Part shown: positions 49,742 through 58,891 of the stretch, in pieces
Layout of the letters: the number at the start of each line of letters is the position of its first letter
Numbering within the stretch: the first letter of the stretch is position 1
Source of the DNA: Pectinatus haikarae
GTDB lineage: Bacteria; Bacillota; Negativicutes; Selenomonadales; Selenomonadaceae
Assembly (NCBI RefSeq): GCF_030813505.1
Contig: NZ_JAUSUE010000002.1
Direction: 5' to 3' (one strand)
Length of the DNA: 64,000 nt
Program-made: the position numbers and the translations under genes
Notes under the pieces: generated by a model
The model's database searches: none
The model's input: only the letters and a program-made list of their open reading frames with translations
Told to the model about the DNA's origin: nothing

Positions 49742-50563
49742 TCAGAGAAGAGCATATTTTTTAATAGCGGCAGCCACACCATGTTCATTATTATTCAAAG
49801 TTTGATATTTGGCGGCTTTTTTTGCATCAGTGATAGCATTTTCCATAGATACCGAATAACCGGCATATTTCAGCATAGAGATATCATTGCTTCCGTCGCC
49901 TATAGTCATAACTTCATCTGCAGTGATATTCAGGGTGCTGGCAAGCATGTGCACTGCGTTTCCTTTAGTCGCGGTCAGACTGTTGAATTCGAGGTTGGCA
50001 TCAGAAGAACCTGTCATTTCTGCCGGCAGACCCTTGCATCTTTCACGAATGGCTTCAAAATTTTCTGCATTATTATAAAAGATATTCATTTTATAAATCA
50101 ATTTTTGCCATTCAGGCCGGAAAAGAGCTTTTAAATTTTCCAGTGGTGTACGAGTATCGAGGACGAGCTGTACAAAATGATCCGGCACATATTTTGCAGC
50201 ATGATCGTAGCAGGATTGGGAGGTATAAATCTGATTGTTTGTATATACCTCAAGCATTACAGGATACTCGCGGACTATTCTGTAAATAGTGTTGGCAGCT
50301 GAAAATGTCAGCGGATCGGATAATATAATTTTATCCAGCTTTTTGTCATAAATTTTGCAGCCGTTGCCGTTTATGAAATAACGCAGTTCGGGGAGAAGAG
50401 CCATGATCGGTGCTAATTCAGTGTTGCTGCGTCCTGTGCAGACAGTTACCGTTATGCCTCTTTTAAGAGCTTCATTTATTGCCGCACGATTTTGGTCAGA
50501 TATTGTCTGTTCATCATTGAGCGTGGTACCGTCCATATCCAGAGCAATCAACTTTACTGCCAT
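49742..50563 (-). CDS. Cof-type HAD-superfamily phosphatase
   Basis: A 273-residue HAD hydrolase. The nucleophile motif is IALDMDGTTLND near residue 9; a cap domain follows, and the closing motif is TIGDGSNDISMLKYAGYSVSM. ATG 50563 has GAAAGGATT before it. Members dephosphorylate sugar phosphates or cofactors such as FMN and PLP; the substrate here is open. Confidence 0.92.
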   Translation of the reverse strand: MAVKLIALDMDGTTLNDEQTISDQNRAAINEALKRGITVTVCTGRSNTELAPIMALLPELRYFINGNGCKIYDKKLDKIILSDPLTFSAANTIYRIVREYPVMLEVYTNNQIYTSQSCYDHAAKYVPDHFVQLVLDTRTPLENLKALFRPEWQKLIYKMNIFYNNAENFEAIRERCKGLPAEMTGSSDANLEFNSLTATKGNAVHMLASTLNITADEVMTIGDGSNDISMLKYAGYSVSMENAITDAKKAAKYQTLNNNEHGVAAAIKKYALL

Positions 50564-50699
50564 TAATATTAATCCTTTCACAAATAAATATAAATATATG
50601 TAATATTCTACAATAAAACGGATTGATTAGCAATAATGGTGAATTCTTCCCTCTGCTCTAATGGTCTATACGGTATAAATGAATAAGCTTGTAATAAAA

Positions 50700-50728
50700 T
50701 TGAAAATAGCAAAATTTTTTGTTATACT
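50700..50728 (+). promoter_or_regulatory. Promoter of the LCP gene operon
   Basis: TTGAAA (50700-50705), 17-base spacer, TATACT (50723-50728), about 60 bases before the GTG start. Confidence 0.65.
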
Positions 50729-50790
50729 AAAAACCATATGCAGCATAGGCAAAGCATTGTTTTTAGTAAATAATTTATGGAGACGTAAAA

Positions 50791-52104
50791 GTGGAACCCC
50801 AAAAAGTAAAATATAAAAGAAGCTATAAGCGTATTATTATAATAGGTATGATATTTTTAGTTTTTGCTGCTACAGCAATGGCCTACAGTTTTTCGAAAAA
50901 TGCGTCACAGAAACAAGGCGAAAAAGCTTTTTCTTCTGAGGATAAATATACAATCATGGTAATGGGGATTGACAGCCGTGCTGATGATGTTGGCAGAAGC
51001 GATACCATGATGATATTCAATGTGGATACGAAAAATGACAATGTCTCTGTAATGTCGATACCACGTGATACCAGAGTGCAAATAAAAGGATATAAATATG
51101 ATAAAATCAATCATGCCTATGCTTACGGCGGTCACGAGCTTAGCAGGGATGCCGTGCAGAGCCTGCTTGGCGTACCGATTGATTATTATGTGCTTATAGA
51201 TATAAAATCATTTGAAAATATCATTGATGCCATAGGCGGCGTGGATATCAATGTGGAAAAAAGAATGTATTATAATGACCCGTGGGATGATAATGGCGGT
51301 CTTCATATAGATCTTTATCCTGGGATGCAGCATATGGACGGTAAAAAAGCAATAGAATATGTTCGGTTTCGAGACGGGGAAGGTGATATCGGCAGAATTA
51401 CCAGACAGCAGCATTTCATAAAGGCTGTTCTGGAAAAGATATTGACTCCGTCCATACTGCCCAAATTACCTGAAATAATAAAGGAAGTGAGCGCGACAGT
51501 AAAAACAGATATGTCTTTTGCCTATATGCTCAAATTTGCCGGTATGCTTCCGGGAATGAAGGACAGACAGATAAATTCATCCATGCTCCCGGGAAAACCT
51601 GCCTATATAGATGATATCAGCTATTGGCTTCCTGATATAAAAGTATTGCGTCAGAATATAGCAGAAACACTGGCATTGAATGTGACAGAGCAGATGCAGC
51701 GGAATGCAGATGAAACTGCTGCGGAATATGAAAAATCCCTGCCTAAAGGGCTAAAAGTATTGAATGAGGATTTAAATAAAAAAAGTGATGAAAACAGTAC
51801 AGATAATGCCGATTCGGCTGAAAAAAAGACAATACCGGTAAAACCGCAGGATATCACTGTTATGGTGATTAATTCAAGTGGTATAAACGGAGCAGGTGCA
51901 GCAGCGGCAGATACATTGATGCGTAAAGGGTTTAAGATATCAAGCGTAGAAACGGGACGTACATCTTCTAATGAAAACACGAAAATAATGACAAATGATG
52001 ATGCTGTCAGTCTTTTTTACGGTATGCCCTTTCCCTGTGTTATAATGACGGGCAGCGGGACAAAACAGGCTGTACTGACCATTGGCAGAGATTTTAGGAA
52101 ATAG
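50791..52104 (+). CDS. LytR-CpsA-Psr (LCP) family cell-wall glycopolymer ligase
   Basis: A 437-residue membrane-anchored protein: short cytoplasmic basic N-terminus, TM near residues 14-33, LCP domain with VMGIDSRADDVGRSDTMMI, SIPRDTRV and YVRFRDGEGDIGR with the conserved Arg residues, and a C-terminal LytR_C domain (ITVMVINSSGINGAG) after a linker. Such enzymes transfer glycopolymers from lipid carriers to the cell wall. GTG 50791 is preceded by GGAGACG. It is first in a cluster with the ABC-F and recD2 genes. Confidence 0.88.
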   Translation: MEPQKVKYKRSYKRIIIIGMIFLVFAATAMAYSFSKNASQKQGEKAFSSEDKYTIMVMGIDSRADDVGRSDTMMIFNVDTKNDNVSVMSIPRDTRVQIKGYKYDKINHAYAYGGHELSRDAVQSLLGVPIDYYVLIDIKSFENIIDAIGGVDINVEKRMYYNDPWDDNGGLHIDLYPGMQHMDGKKAIEYVRFRDGEGDIGRITRQQHFIKAVLEKILTPSILPKLPEIIKEVSATVKTDMSFAYMLKFAGMLPGMKDRQINSSMLPGKPAYIDDISYWLPDIKVLRQNIAETLALNVTEQMQRNADETAAEYEKSLPKGLKVLNEDLNKKSDENSTDNADSAEKKTIPVKPQDITVMVINSSGINGAGAAAADTLMRKGFKISSVETGRTSSNENTKIMTNDDAVSLFYGMPFPCVIMTGSGTKQAVLTIGRDFRK

Positions 52105-52171
52105 CTTCAGGATAAAAGATGCACGGATTGACTGCCAGATAAATATATAATTGGGATGTGGAGAATTGAGC

Positions 52172-54073
52172 TTGCTGCGTGTTGAAAATATTGCAAAATC
52201 ATATGGAATAAGAGCATTATTCAGTGGTGTTTCTTTTGATATAGACAGAGAAAACAAAATTGGTCTTATAGGTGCTAACGGTGCGGGAAAAACGACATTG
52301 ATGAACTGTATTATGGATAGAGAAGAATACGACAGCGGCAAGGTAAAGATAGATACGGCAGACAGGATCGGCTATGTTGAGCAGCAGGCTGTATTTACAG
52401 GCAGTACGCTGCATGAGGAGCTGCTCACTGCATTTGCTGATCTGCTGGAGCTGGCGGATAGAAAAAAATCTTTAGAAGAAGCAGCAGCACAAAGCGGGTC
52501 ACAAAAAAAGACAGATGATATAATGCACGAGTATGCAAAGGTTTCTGAGGAATTTGAACGCCTTGGCGGCTATGAATATGAAAATAAAATTCGCCGTATA
52601 GCTTTTGGACTTGGTTTCGGTGAAATTGATTTTTTAAAATCACCGCAGGATTTTTCCGGCGGACAGAAGACTCGTATATGTCTTGCTAAAGCTCTTTTAC
52701 GCGAACCGGATTTTCTTTTTCTTGATGAACCGACAAATCATTTGGATGTTGGGATGATAGAGTGGCTGGAAGAGTTTCTGCGCAATTATAAAGGCGGTAT
52801 ATTGATGATATCACATGACCGTTTTTTTCTTGACAGAGTGACTACGTCCATAATCGAATTGATTGATCAAAAAATAGATATTTACGACGGAAATTATACA
52901 AAGGCCATGAGGGTGAGAACAGACCGGCGTGCCGCTTTGGAATCTGCTTTCGTTAAACAACAGGATCATATAAAAAAAACGGAAGAATATATCCGTAAAT
53001 ATAAAGCCGGTATAAAATCAAAACAAGCGCGCGGCAGAGAAAAACAGCTGAAAAGACTGGAAAGGATCATTCTTCCTCCTGATCCTGCCGGATTTAATTA
53101 TTTTCTTTTTAATCCGCCAATGGAATGTGCTCAGAAAGTACTGGAAATAGAAGAACTTTCTTTTTCCTTTGGAGCGTCAGTTATTTGTGAAAATTTGACA
53201 ATGACGGTGCGCAAGGGTGACGGCATCGCGCTTGTCGGTCCGAATGGTGCTGGTAAGACGACACTGCTCAAATTAATAGTCGGTGAACTTGAAGCTGGCA
53301 GCGGAAGAATAAAAATTGGCAGCCGTGTTAAAATAGGATATTTTTCGCAGCATCATGAGGAGCTCAACGGTCAAAATACAGTATTGGCGGAAATTACATA
53401 TAATTATGGAATTGCCGATGAACAGGCACGAAATTATTTAGGGGCATTTTTATTCAGTGGTGACAATGTTTATAAAATAGTGGCAGAATTGTCCGGCGGG
53501 GAAAAATCACGCTTGGCATTATTAAAACTGATGATGGACGGGGCTAATTTTATAATATTGGATGAACCGACAAATCATCTGGATATACCTGCCAGAGAGG
53601 CAGTAGAAAATGCATTGATGACCTTTCCGGGGACCTTCCTTGTCATTTCTCATGATAGGTATTTTTTGGATAAAGTTACAAATTGTACTTATGAAATGGA
53701 AAACGGAAAGCTGAATCAATATGATGGTAATTACAGTTATTATCGTCAGAAAAAATTACTGGAAAATCCACCCGAGAAAGAAAAACAGCTTCCGGTGAAA
53801 AAAGAACACCAGCATGTTATAAAAGAAAAAAGCCTGCCGGCAAAGAATAAAAAAACTGTTATTTTCAACGAAGACAGAAAAGAGCAGCTCATGAAAAAAT
53901 GTGAGGCGGAAATTGCTATGCTCGAAGCCGAACTCAAATTGCTGGAACATGATATGAATGATCCGTCCTTTCAGCAGGATCCGCAGAAAAGTGAAGAAAT
54001 AGCAAAAACTTATGCCGGTAAACAAGAGGAAATAGATAAAAAGTATGAGGAATGGGATAAGCTCATGCAATAA
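52172..54073 (+). CDS. ABC-F ribosome-associated ATPase (Uup/YdiF type)
   Basis: Soluble twin-ATPase protein of about 633 residues. Walker A sites are GANGAGKTTLM and GPNGAGKTTLL, signatures FSGGQKTR and LSGGEKSR, and the linker between the modules contains the arm inserted at the ribosomal P site. A basic C-terminal coiled coil (about residues 550-633, MKKCEAEIAMLEAELKLLEH) is of the YdiF kind. TTG 52172 is preferred, with GGAG (52160-52163) eight bases before it. recD2 begins 27 bases later. Confidence 0.88.
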   Translation: MLRVENIAKSYGIRALFSGVSFDIDRENKIGLIGANGAGKTTLMNCIMDREEYDSGKVKIDTADRIGYVEQQAVFTGSTLHEELLTAFADLLELADRKKSLEEAAAQSGSQKKTDDIMHEYAKVSEEFERLGGYEYENKIRRIAFGLGFGEIDFLKSPQDFSGGQKTRICLAKALLREPDFLFLDEPTNHLDVGMIEWLEEFLRNYKGGILMISHDRFFLDRVTTSIIELIDQKIDIYDGNYTKAMRVRTDRRAALESAFVKQQDHIKKTEEYIRKYKAGIKSKQARGREKQLKRLERIILPPDPAGFNYFLFNPPMECAQKVLEIEELSFSFGASVICENLTMTVRKGDGIALVGPNGAGKTTLLKLIVGELEAGSGRIKIGSRVKIGYFSQHHEELNGQNTVLAEITYNYGIADEQARNYLGAFLFSGDNVYKIVAELSGGEKSRLALLKLMMDGANFIILDEPTNHLDIPAREAVENALMTFPGTFLVISHDRYFLDKVTNCTYEMENGKLNQYDGNYSYYRQKKLLENPPEKEKQLPVKKEHQHVIKEKSLPAKNKKTVIFNEDRKEQLMKKCEAEIAMLEAELKLLEHDMNDPSFQQDPQKSEEIAKTYAGKQEEIDKKYEEWDKLMQ

Positions 54074-54100
54074 AGATTGCAGTACGGGCAGGTAAAATTT

Positions 54101-56260
54101 ATGGAAAAAATTGAGGGCAGCATACAGGCGGTCATATTCGCCAGTACGGACAGCAGTTTCAGTGTATTTCGTCTGAAGCCGGAACAGCAGAATGCTTTAA
54201 TTACGGTTACCTGCAATTTTCCGGCACCTTTGGTCGGGCAAAATGTATGTGTGGAAGGGAAATGGATAGTTCATCCTAGATTCGGACAGCAATTTAAGGC
54301 GGATAAGATGGAAACTACGGCTCCTGACAGTGCTGATGGAATAGAAAGATTTTTAGCTTCAGGTGCTTTGGCAGGTATAGGACCGGCTATGGCTAAACGT
54401 ATTGTCAGCAAATTTGGCAAGGACACATTGCAGATCATAGAAAAAGAATCCGGCAGGCTTTGTGAAGTAAGCGGCATAGGCAAGAAAACGGCACAAAAAA
54501 TCTTTCAGGCATATAATGAGCAGGGAGAGCTGCGTGATGTGATGATATGGCTGGAAACGCACGGACTTTCTTCCACTTATGCCGGGCGCATATTTCAGGA
54601 ATACGGATCATTTTCCGTTGAAATAATGGAAAATGATCCGTACCGCCTCGCTCACGATATAGAAGGTATTGGTTTCCTGACGGCAGATCAGGTAGCCGCG
54701 CAGATGGGAGTGGAAAAAAATGCCGACAGCAGGATAGAGGCAGGGATAGATTTTGCCCTTTTGCAGACAGCTGCCAGCGGTCATTGCTGCGTACCTGAGG
54801 AAATCGTCATTAATAAGACGGCAAGGCTTTTGAATATAGACAGAGAAAGTATTTATGCAAAGCTGAAAAAAGAAATTGAAAATGACAGGCTTTATACTGA
54901 ATATGTGGGCGGTGAACAGCTGATCTATCCTCCGTATCTTTATTTTGCGGAAAAACAGACAGCCAGAAAAATTTTGGAATTGAATAACAATGCAGAACCT
55001 CTTCCTTTGGAAAATGCGGCTAAAATGACAGCTGAGTGGGAAAAGAGCAGCAATATAAATCTGGCTCAAAAACAAAGAGAAGCCATAGAGGCTGTGTTAA
55101 AAAATGGGTTCTTTGTACTGACAGGAGGACCGGGGACAGGCAAGACAACAATTATTCAGGGGATACTTTTTGTTTTGCAGCACTTTGGTTTGAAAGTGCT
55201 GCTTGGCGCACCGACAGGACGGGCAGCTAAACGTTTGACAGAAGCCACCGGGCAGAGCGCCGGTACGATTCATCGTCTCCTTGAAGCCACAGGTATAAGG
55301 TCTGATGCGGATTCTGCTTTTGGCAGGGACAGTGATGAACCCCTCGAGGCAGATGCGATAATCATTGATGAAGTATCAATGGTCGATATAGTACTCATGC
55401 AGCATTTTCTCAATGCCGTTCCCAGCGGCTGCCGCGTCGTCCTTGTAGGGGATGTCGATCAGCTTCCGGCAGTCGGACCGGGGGCTGTGCTCAAAGATAT
55501 ACTGCGCTCCGGTGCCGTTGCTTCCTTGAAACTTGATGAAGTTTTTCGACAGGCACAAGAGAGTATGATCATTCATAATGCACACGCAATAAATGCGGGC
55601 AGAATGCCGGACTGCAGTTCAAACAGCGATTTTTCATTTCTGGAAATAGACAATGATGAAGAAGCGGCTGACAGAATAGTCGCTCTGTGCAGAAAAGAGC
55701 TGGTTACTGCGGGATTTGATCCGCTGGCGGATGTACAGGTTCTCTCTCCCATGCATCGGCTTGCATGCGGTGTCAGCAATTTGAATAAATTACTTCAGGA
55801 AGCACTCAATTGCGCCAAAACGGAAAAAAAAGAATATAAGACAGCTGCCCAGACCTTTCGTGTCGGCGATAAGGTAATGCAGATAAAGAATAATTATGAA
55901 AAAAATATTTTCAACGGCGATATAGGCTTCGTGCAAGAAATATCACCTCAGAAGATAACGGTCAATTTCGGGGAAAATAATGTTGATTATCAGCCGGCTG
56001 AAGTAAATCAACTGATGCTTGCTTATGCCATGAGTGTTCACAAAAGCCAGGGAAGCGAATACAAAGTTGTTGTCCTGCCGCTGACAACGGGACATTTTAT
56101 TATGCTGCAGCGCAATCTTTTGTATACAGCGGTTACCAGAGCAAAGGAAAAAGTAATATTGCTTGGCTCCAAAAAAGCCCTATACACAGCAATTCAAAAT
56201 AATCGCACACAAAAAAGATATACACTGCTGGCAGAACGTTTGACACAAGGGATCAGCTGA
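54101..56260 (+). CDS. recD2: RecD2-type SF1B helicase
   Basis: A 5'-3' DNA helicase of about 719 residues acting without RecBC. N-terminal part: OB-like segment and helix-hairpin-helix motifs (LAGIGPAMAKRIVSKF, VSGIGKKTAQKIF). Motor core: Walker A GGPGTGKTT, DEVSMVD, GDVDQLPAVGPG, and a C-terminal UvrD-like part with AMSVHKSQGSEY. ATG 54101 is preferred over the earlier frame start. comF follows 18 bases later. Confidence 0.93.
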   Translation: MEKIEGSIQAVIFASTDSSFSVFRLKPEQQNALITVTCNFPAPLVGQNVCVEGKWIVHPRFGQQFKADKMETTAPDSADGIERFLASGALAGIGPAMAKRIVSKFGKDTLQIIEKESGRLCEVSGIGKKTAQKIFQAYNEQGELRDVMIWLETHGLSSTYAGRIFQEYGSFSVEIMENDPYRLAHDIEGIGFLTADQVAAQMGVEKNADSRIEAGIDFALLQTAASGHCCVPEEIVINKTARLLNIDRESIYAKLKKEIENDRLYTEYVGGEQLIYPPYLYFAEKQTARKILELNNNAEPLPLENAAKMTAEWEKSSNINLAQKQREAIEAVLKNGFFVLTGGPGTGKTTIIQGILFVLQHFGLKVLLGAPTGRAAKRLTEATGQSAGTIHRLLEATGIRSDADSAFGRDSDEPLEADAIIIDEVSMVDIVLMQHFLNAVPSGCRVVLVGDVDQLPAVGPGAVLKDILRSGAVASLKLDEVFRQAQESMIIHNAHAINAGRMPDCSSNSDFSFLEIDNDEEAADRIVALCRKELVTAGFDPLADVQVLSPMHRLACGVSNLNKLLQEALNCAKTEKKEYKTAAQTFRVGDKVMQIKNNYEKNIFNGDIGFVQEISPQKITVNFGENNVDYQPAEVNQLMLAYAMSVHKSQGSEYKVVVLPLTTGHFIMLQRNLLYTAVTRAKEKVILLGSKKALYTAIQNNRTQKRYTLLAERLTQGIS

Positions 56261-56278
56261 TGACGAGGCAGAAATAAT

Positions 56279-56926
56279 ATGCATATATTTGATTTGTTTA
56301 TGGAATTTCTTTATCCGCCGCGCTGTCCGTCATGCCGCAGCTATGTGAAACACGAAGGCGACTGGTGTCTGCCATGTATGCAAAAGGCAGTGCAGGTACA
56401 TCCGGTGGCACTGCCGCCGGATTCTGTTCTTGAAAAAGTCTGGGCATTGGGAAGATATCACGGGACAATGCGCAGGCTGATAATAAATCTGAAATATAAT
56501 GGTAAAATGAGCGCATTGCGCAGCATACATAAATATATAACAGCAGCCACAATATCTCTGCGGCTGCCTGCATGTGAATATATAACAGTTTGTGTTCCTC
56601 TGCATAAAAAAAGGATGGAGCAGAGAGGCTTTAATCAAACTGAACTTATATTTAAAAAATGGATTGCCGAAAACAGCAAAGATTTTGTCGATTGTCTTGA
56701 ACGGACATATTTTACGCAGCGACAGTATAAATTAAGCAGAACGGAAAGATTCCAGAATATGCAAAATACTTTTTCTCTGAAAACAAATTTTAATGCCGCC
56801 GGAAAAGTTTTTTTACTGCTTGATGATATTTATACTACAGGCGCAACAATGGAATCGTGCGCCCGCCATTTGCGTTCCAAAGGGGCTGCTGCGGTGTACG
56901 GACTTGTTCTTGCCAGTGATGCCTGA
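56279..56926 (+). CDS. comFC: ComF-family phosphoribosyltransferase-like protein
   Basis: A 215-residue protein with an N-terminal zinc ribbon (CPSCRSYV, CLPCMQ) and a phosphoribosyltransferase fold whose PRPP loop reads LLLDDIYTTGATMESC. It is linked to DNA uptake during competence, and comF is often next to yvyF-flgM, as here. Confidence 0.92.
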   Translation: MHIFDLFMEFLYPPRCPSCRSYVKHEGDWCLPCMQKAVQVHPVALPPDSVLEKVWALGRYHGTMRRLIINLKYNGKMSALRSIHKYITAATISLRLPACEYITVCVPLHKKRMEQRGFNQTELIFKKWIAENSKDFVDCLERTYFTQRQYKLSRTERFQNMQNTFSLKTNFNAAGKVFLLLDDIYTTGATMESCARHLRSKGAAAVYGLVLASDA

Positions 56927-56987
56927 AATATTATTGAAATAACTGCTTTTGCACGGAAGCGGGTTAGTGCTGTGGTTAAAATATTGA

Positions 56988-57016
56988 TTGTTAAATTTTA
57001 TTGTCTAAGTTATAAT
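56988..57016 (+). promoter_or_regulatory. Promoter of yvyF
   Basis: TTGTTA (56988-56993), 17-base spacer, TATAAT (57011-57016). Confidence 0.68.
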
Positions 57017-57052
57017 AATAGCAATAATGGTTGATAGAAGGAGGAAAAGACC

Positions 57053-57460
57053 ATGGCTAATAAAATGAAAAATTGTCCTGAATGCGGAAAAATATTCATT
57101 GATACGGGAGCCGGCATGTGCAGTGACTGTCTGCGCAAGGAAGAGCAGAATGAAATTGTTGTTTGCAGTTATTTGCGTGATAATCCGGGCAGTACAATAA
57201 AACAAATATATGAAGATACGGGCATAAAGGAAAGAACCATAATGCGTATGCTGCGTGCCGGCAGATTTATAGGCAAGGGAGATATCAGCTATCCGTGTGA
57301 ACGGTGCGGTACTATGATAAAGGAAGGGCGTTATTGTCACAAATGTTCGCAGGAGCTGCAGGCTGATGTGAAACGGATGAGTGACGCTATAAACCAGAAA
57401 AAGCAAGCAGTTAAAAAGGATAAGGGCGTTTTGAAAAGCCGCGGTATGTACCTTAAATAA
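57053..57460 (+). CDS. yvyF: Flagellar-operon protein YvyF (TIGR03826-like)
   Basis: A 135-residue protein with two zinc-ribbon pairs (CPECGKIF and CSDCLRK; CERCGTMI and CHKCSQ) flanking a helix-turn-helix-like middle (STIKQIYEDTGIKERTIMRML). It is the usual gene between comF and flgM in Firmicutes, of unclear role in flagellar control. AAGGAGG precedes the ATG. Confidence 0.87.
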   Translation: MANKMKNCPECGKIFIDTGAGMCSDCLRKEEQNEIVVCSYLRDNPGSTIKQIYEDTGIKERTIMRMLRAGRFIGKGDISYPCERCGTMIKEGRYCHKCSQELQADVKRMSDAINQKKQAVKKDKGVLKSRGMYLK

Positions 57461-57546
57461 AATAAGAACCTGTTCAAGAGCATGAAAATCGCAGTAAACG
57501 ACAGAATTGTTTAGAAAAAGCGTTGTATTCCTTAAAAAATGTGCCT

Positions 57547-57573
57547 TAATTAAAATAGAGAAATTGCCGATAT
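57547..57573 (+). promoter_or_regulatory. Sigma-28 (SigD) promoter of flgM
   Basis: TAAT (57547-57550), 15-base spacer, GCCGATAT (57566-57573). The -10 is an exact match to the SigD consensus and the -35 matches three of four bases. It lies in the 5' arm of the terminator stem that follows yvyF. Confidence 0.65.
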
Positions 57574-57605
57574 TACTTTATAAGAAAGTATCGGCAATTT
57601 TTTTT
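57561..57605 (+). terminator. Terminator between yvyF and flgM
   Basis: AAATTGCCGATA (57561-57572) pairs with TATCGGCAATTT (57589-57600), followed by TTTTT. It would stop read-through from comF/yvyF while the sigma-28 promoter inside it serves flgM. Confidence 0.85.
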
Positions 57606-57617
57606 AAGGGGGGATAT

Positions 57618-57911
57618 ATGATGATTTCAAACAGCGGTCATATTAATTCTGTTGCTAACAATATATATATAAACAACATAAGCAAAACCAGTGTAAAGCT
57701 GGAAGGCAATGTTGGCAATAGCGGAGATAATGATCAGATAGTTTTGTCAAATGAAAGTCAAGAATTTGCTTCATATCTTAACCAACTGAGCAGCATGTCG
57801 ACTGTACGCACTGATAAGGTAAGTTTTTATAGTAAAAAAATAGACAACAATGATTATAAAATTGATTCAGGAAATATAGCTGAAAAGATATTGGATGGGT
57901 GCTTCGCCTGA
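57618..57911 (+). CDS. flgM: Anti-sigma-28 factor FlgM
   Basis: A 97-residue protein that holds SigD inactive until the hook is complete. The N-terminal half is unstructured and polar; the C-terminal half has the FlgM helices (QIVLSNESQEFASYLNQL and SGNIAEKILDGCF). AAGGGGGG precedes ATG 57618; ATG 57621 is the alternative. The longer frame upstream is not coding. Confidence 0.85.
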   Translation: MMISNSGHINSVANNIYINNISKTSVKLEGNVGNSGDNDQIVLSNESQEFASYLNQLSSMSTVRTDKVSFYSKKIDNNDYKIDSGNIAEKILDGCFA

Positions 57912-57940
57912 TGAATAATACCCCCCGGAAAGGGATCATT

Positions 57941-58426
57941 ATGTGGAATAGTCTAATTGACATTTTATTGAAACTGACAAAAATTTATGATGAGCTTTTT
58001 CTGCTCAACGAAAAAAAACGCAGTGCTGTGCTTGATATCGATATGCATATACTGGATATGATTGTTGACGAAGAGCAAAAACTTACAGATATAATCATGA
58101 AAGTTGAAAAAGAAAGACAGGATATTCTAAAAAAAATGGCAGCCAAAAATGCATTGGTAAATAAATTATCCAATAGTAAGACTTTGACAATGGTTTGCCC
58201 TACAGAATATAAAGAAAAATTTTTGACAGCAAATGAAAAACTGTCCAATGCAGTAAAAAGAACGGCTGATATAAATGAAACTAATAGATTGCTTTTACGC
58301 GGAGCACTGACAGCGGTCAATATAAATATAAATGCGCTGGTGCAGATGAAAGCTGAACCGAACTATAAAGAGAATGGCAATCAGCAGTTTTTTCCGCAGA
58401 ATAAAAATTTGGATTTTAAGGTTTAG
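57941..58426 (+). CDS. flgN: Flagellar export chaperone FlgN
   Basis: Helical chaperone of about 161 residues for the hook-junction proteins FlgK and FlgL. Heptad-rich helices (WNSLIDILLKLTKIYDELF) and the C-terminal RTADINETNRLLLRGALTA fit the FlgN family. ATG 57941 has GAAAGGGAT before it; ATG 57911 overlaps the flgM stop and is an alternative. A second, similar gene follows. Confidence 0.83.
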   Translation: MWNSLIDILLKLTKIYDELFLLNEKKRSAVLDIDMHILDMIVDEEQKLTDIIMKVEKERQDILKKMAAKNALVNKLSNSKTLTMVCPTEYKEKFLTANEKLSNAVKRTADINETNRLLLRGALTAVNININALVQMKAEPNYKENGNQQFFPQNKNLDFKV

Positions 58427-58435
58427 GGAACTACC

Positions 58436-58876
58436 ATGAATAAATTAGTAAAAATATTGCGGCTGCAAGCCGAAAAATACAGACAATCTAAAGCGCACGC
58501 CGAAAAGCAAAAGCAGTTTTTGATAAATACTGACGATGAAGCGTTTCAGCAAACCATACCAATCTTGGAACATTTGATGAATGAGTTGAAACTATTGGAA
58601 AAAGACAGAAAGAAAGAATTGCAGAAACAGGACAATACGGTAGCGGACAGCGATAAAGCGATCATAAGATTACTGACAGAAGAAATACAGAACATGGCAG
58701 CAGATATAAAAAAAATAAATGAATGTAATCTATTACTCTTGAAGAATAAATTGGAATTTATCAAGTTTAATATAAATGTAATAACAAGGGCTACAGCCGA
58801 TGTCCCTTATCAGGCAAGCGGCGATATAGCCGGCAATGCTATGAATAAAATAAAGATGTTTGATCAAAGTATATAA
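58436..58876 (+). CDS. FlgN-like second chaperone or coiled-coil flagellar protein
   Basis: A 146-residue, Lys/Glu-rich helical protein between flgN and flgK. Its helix pattern and the C-terminal KKINECNLLLLKNKLEFI parallel the FlgN segment ETNRLLLRGALTAVN, including alternating Asn and Leu. It probably descends from a tandem duplication of flgN and may serve FlgL or another export substrate. A direct similarity search would settle this. It follows flgN by nine bases. Confidence 0.6.
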   Translation: MNKLVKILRLQAEKYRQSKAHAEKQKQFLINTDDEAFQQTIPILEHLMNELKLLEKDRKKELQKQDNTVADSDKAIIRLLTEEIQNMAADIKKINECNLLLLKNKLEFIKFNINVITRATADVPYQASGDIAGNAMNKIKMFDQSI

Positions 58877-58891
58877 TAAAGGATGATTAAA

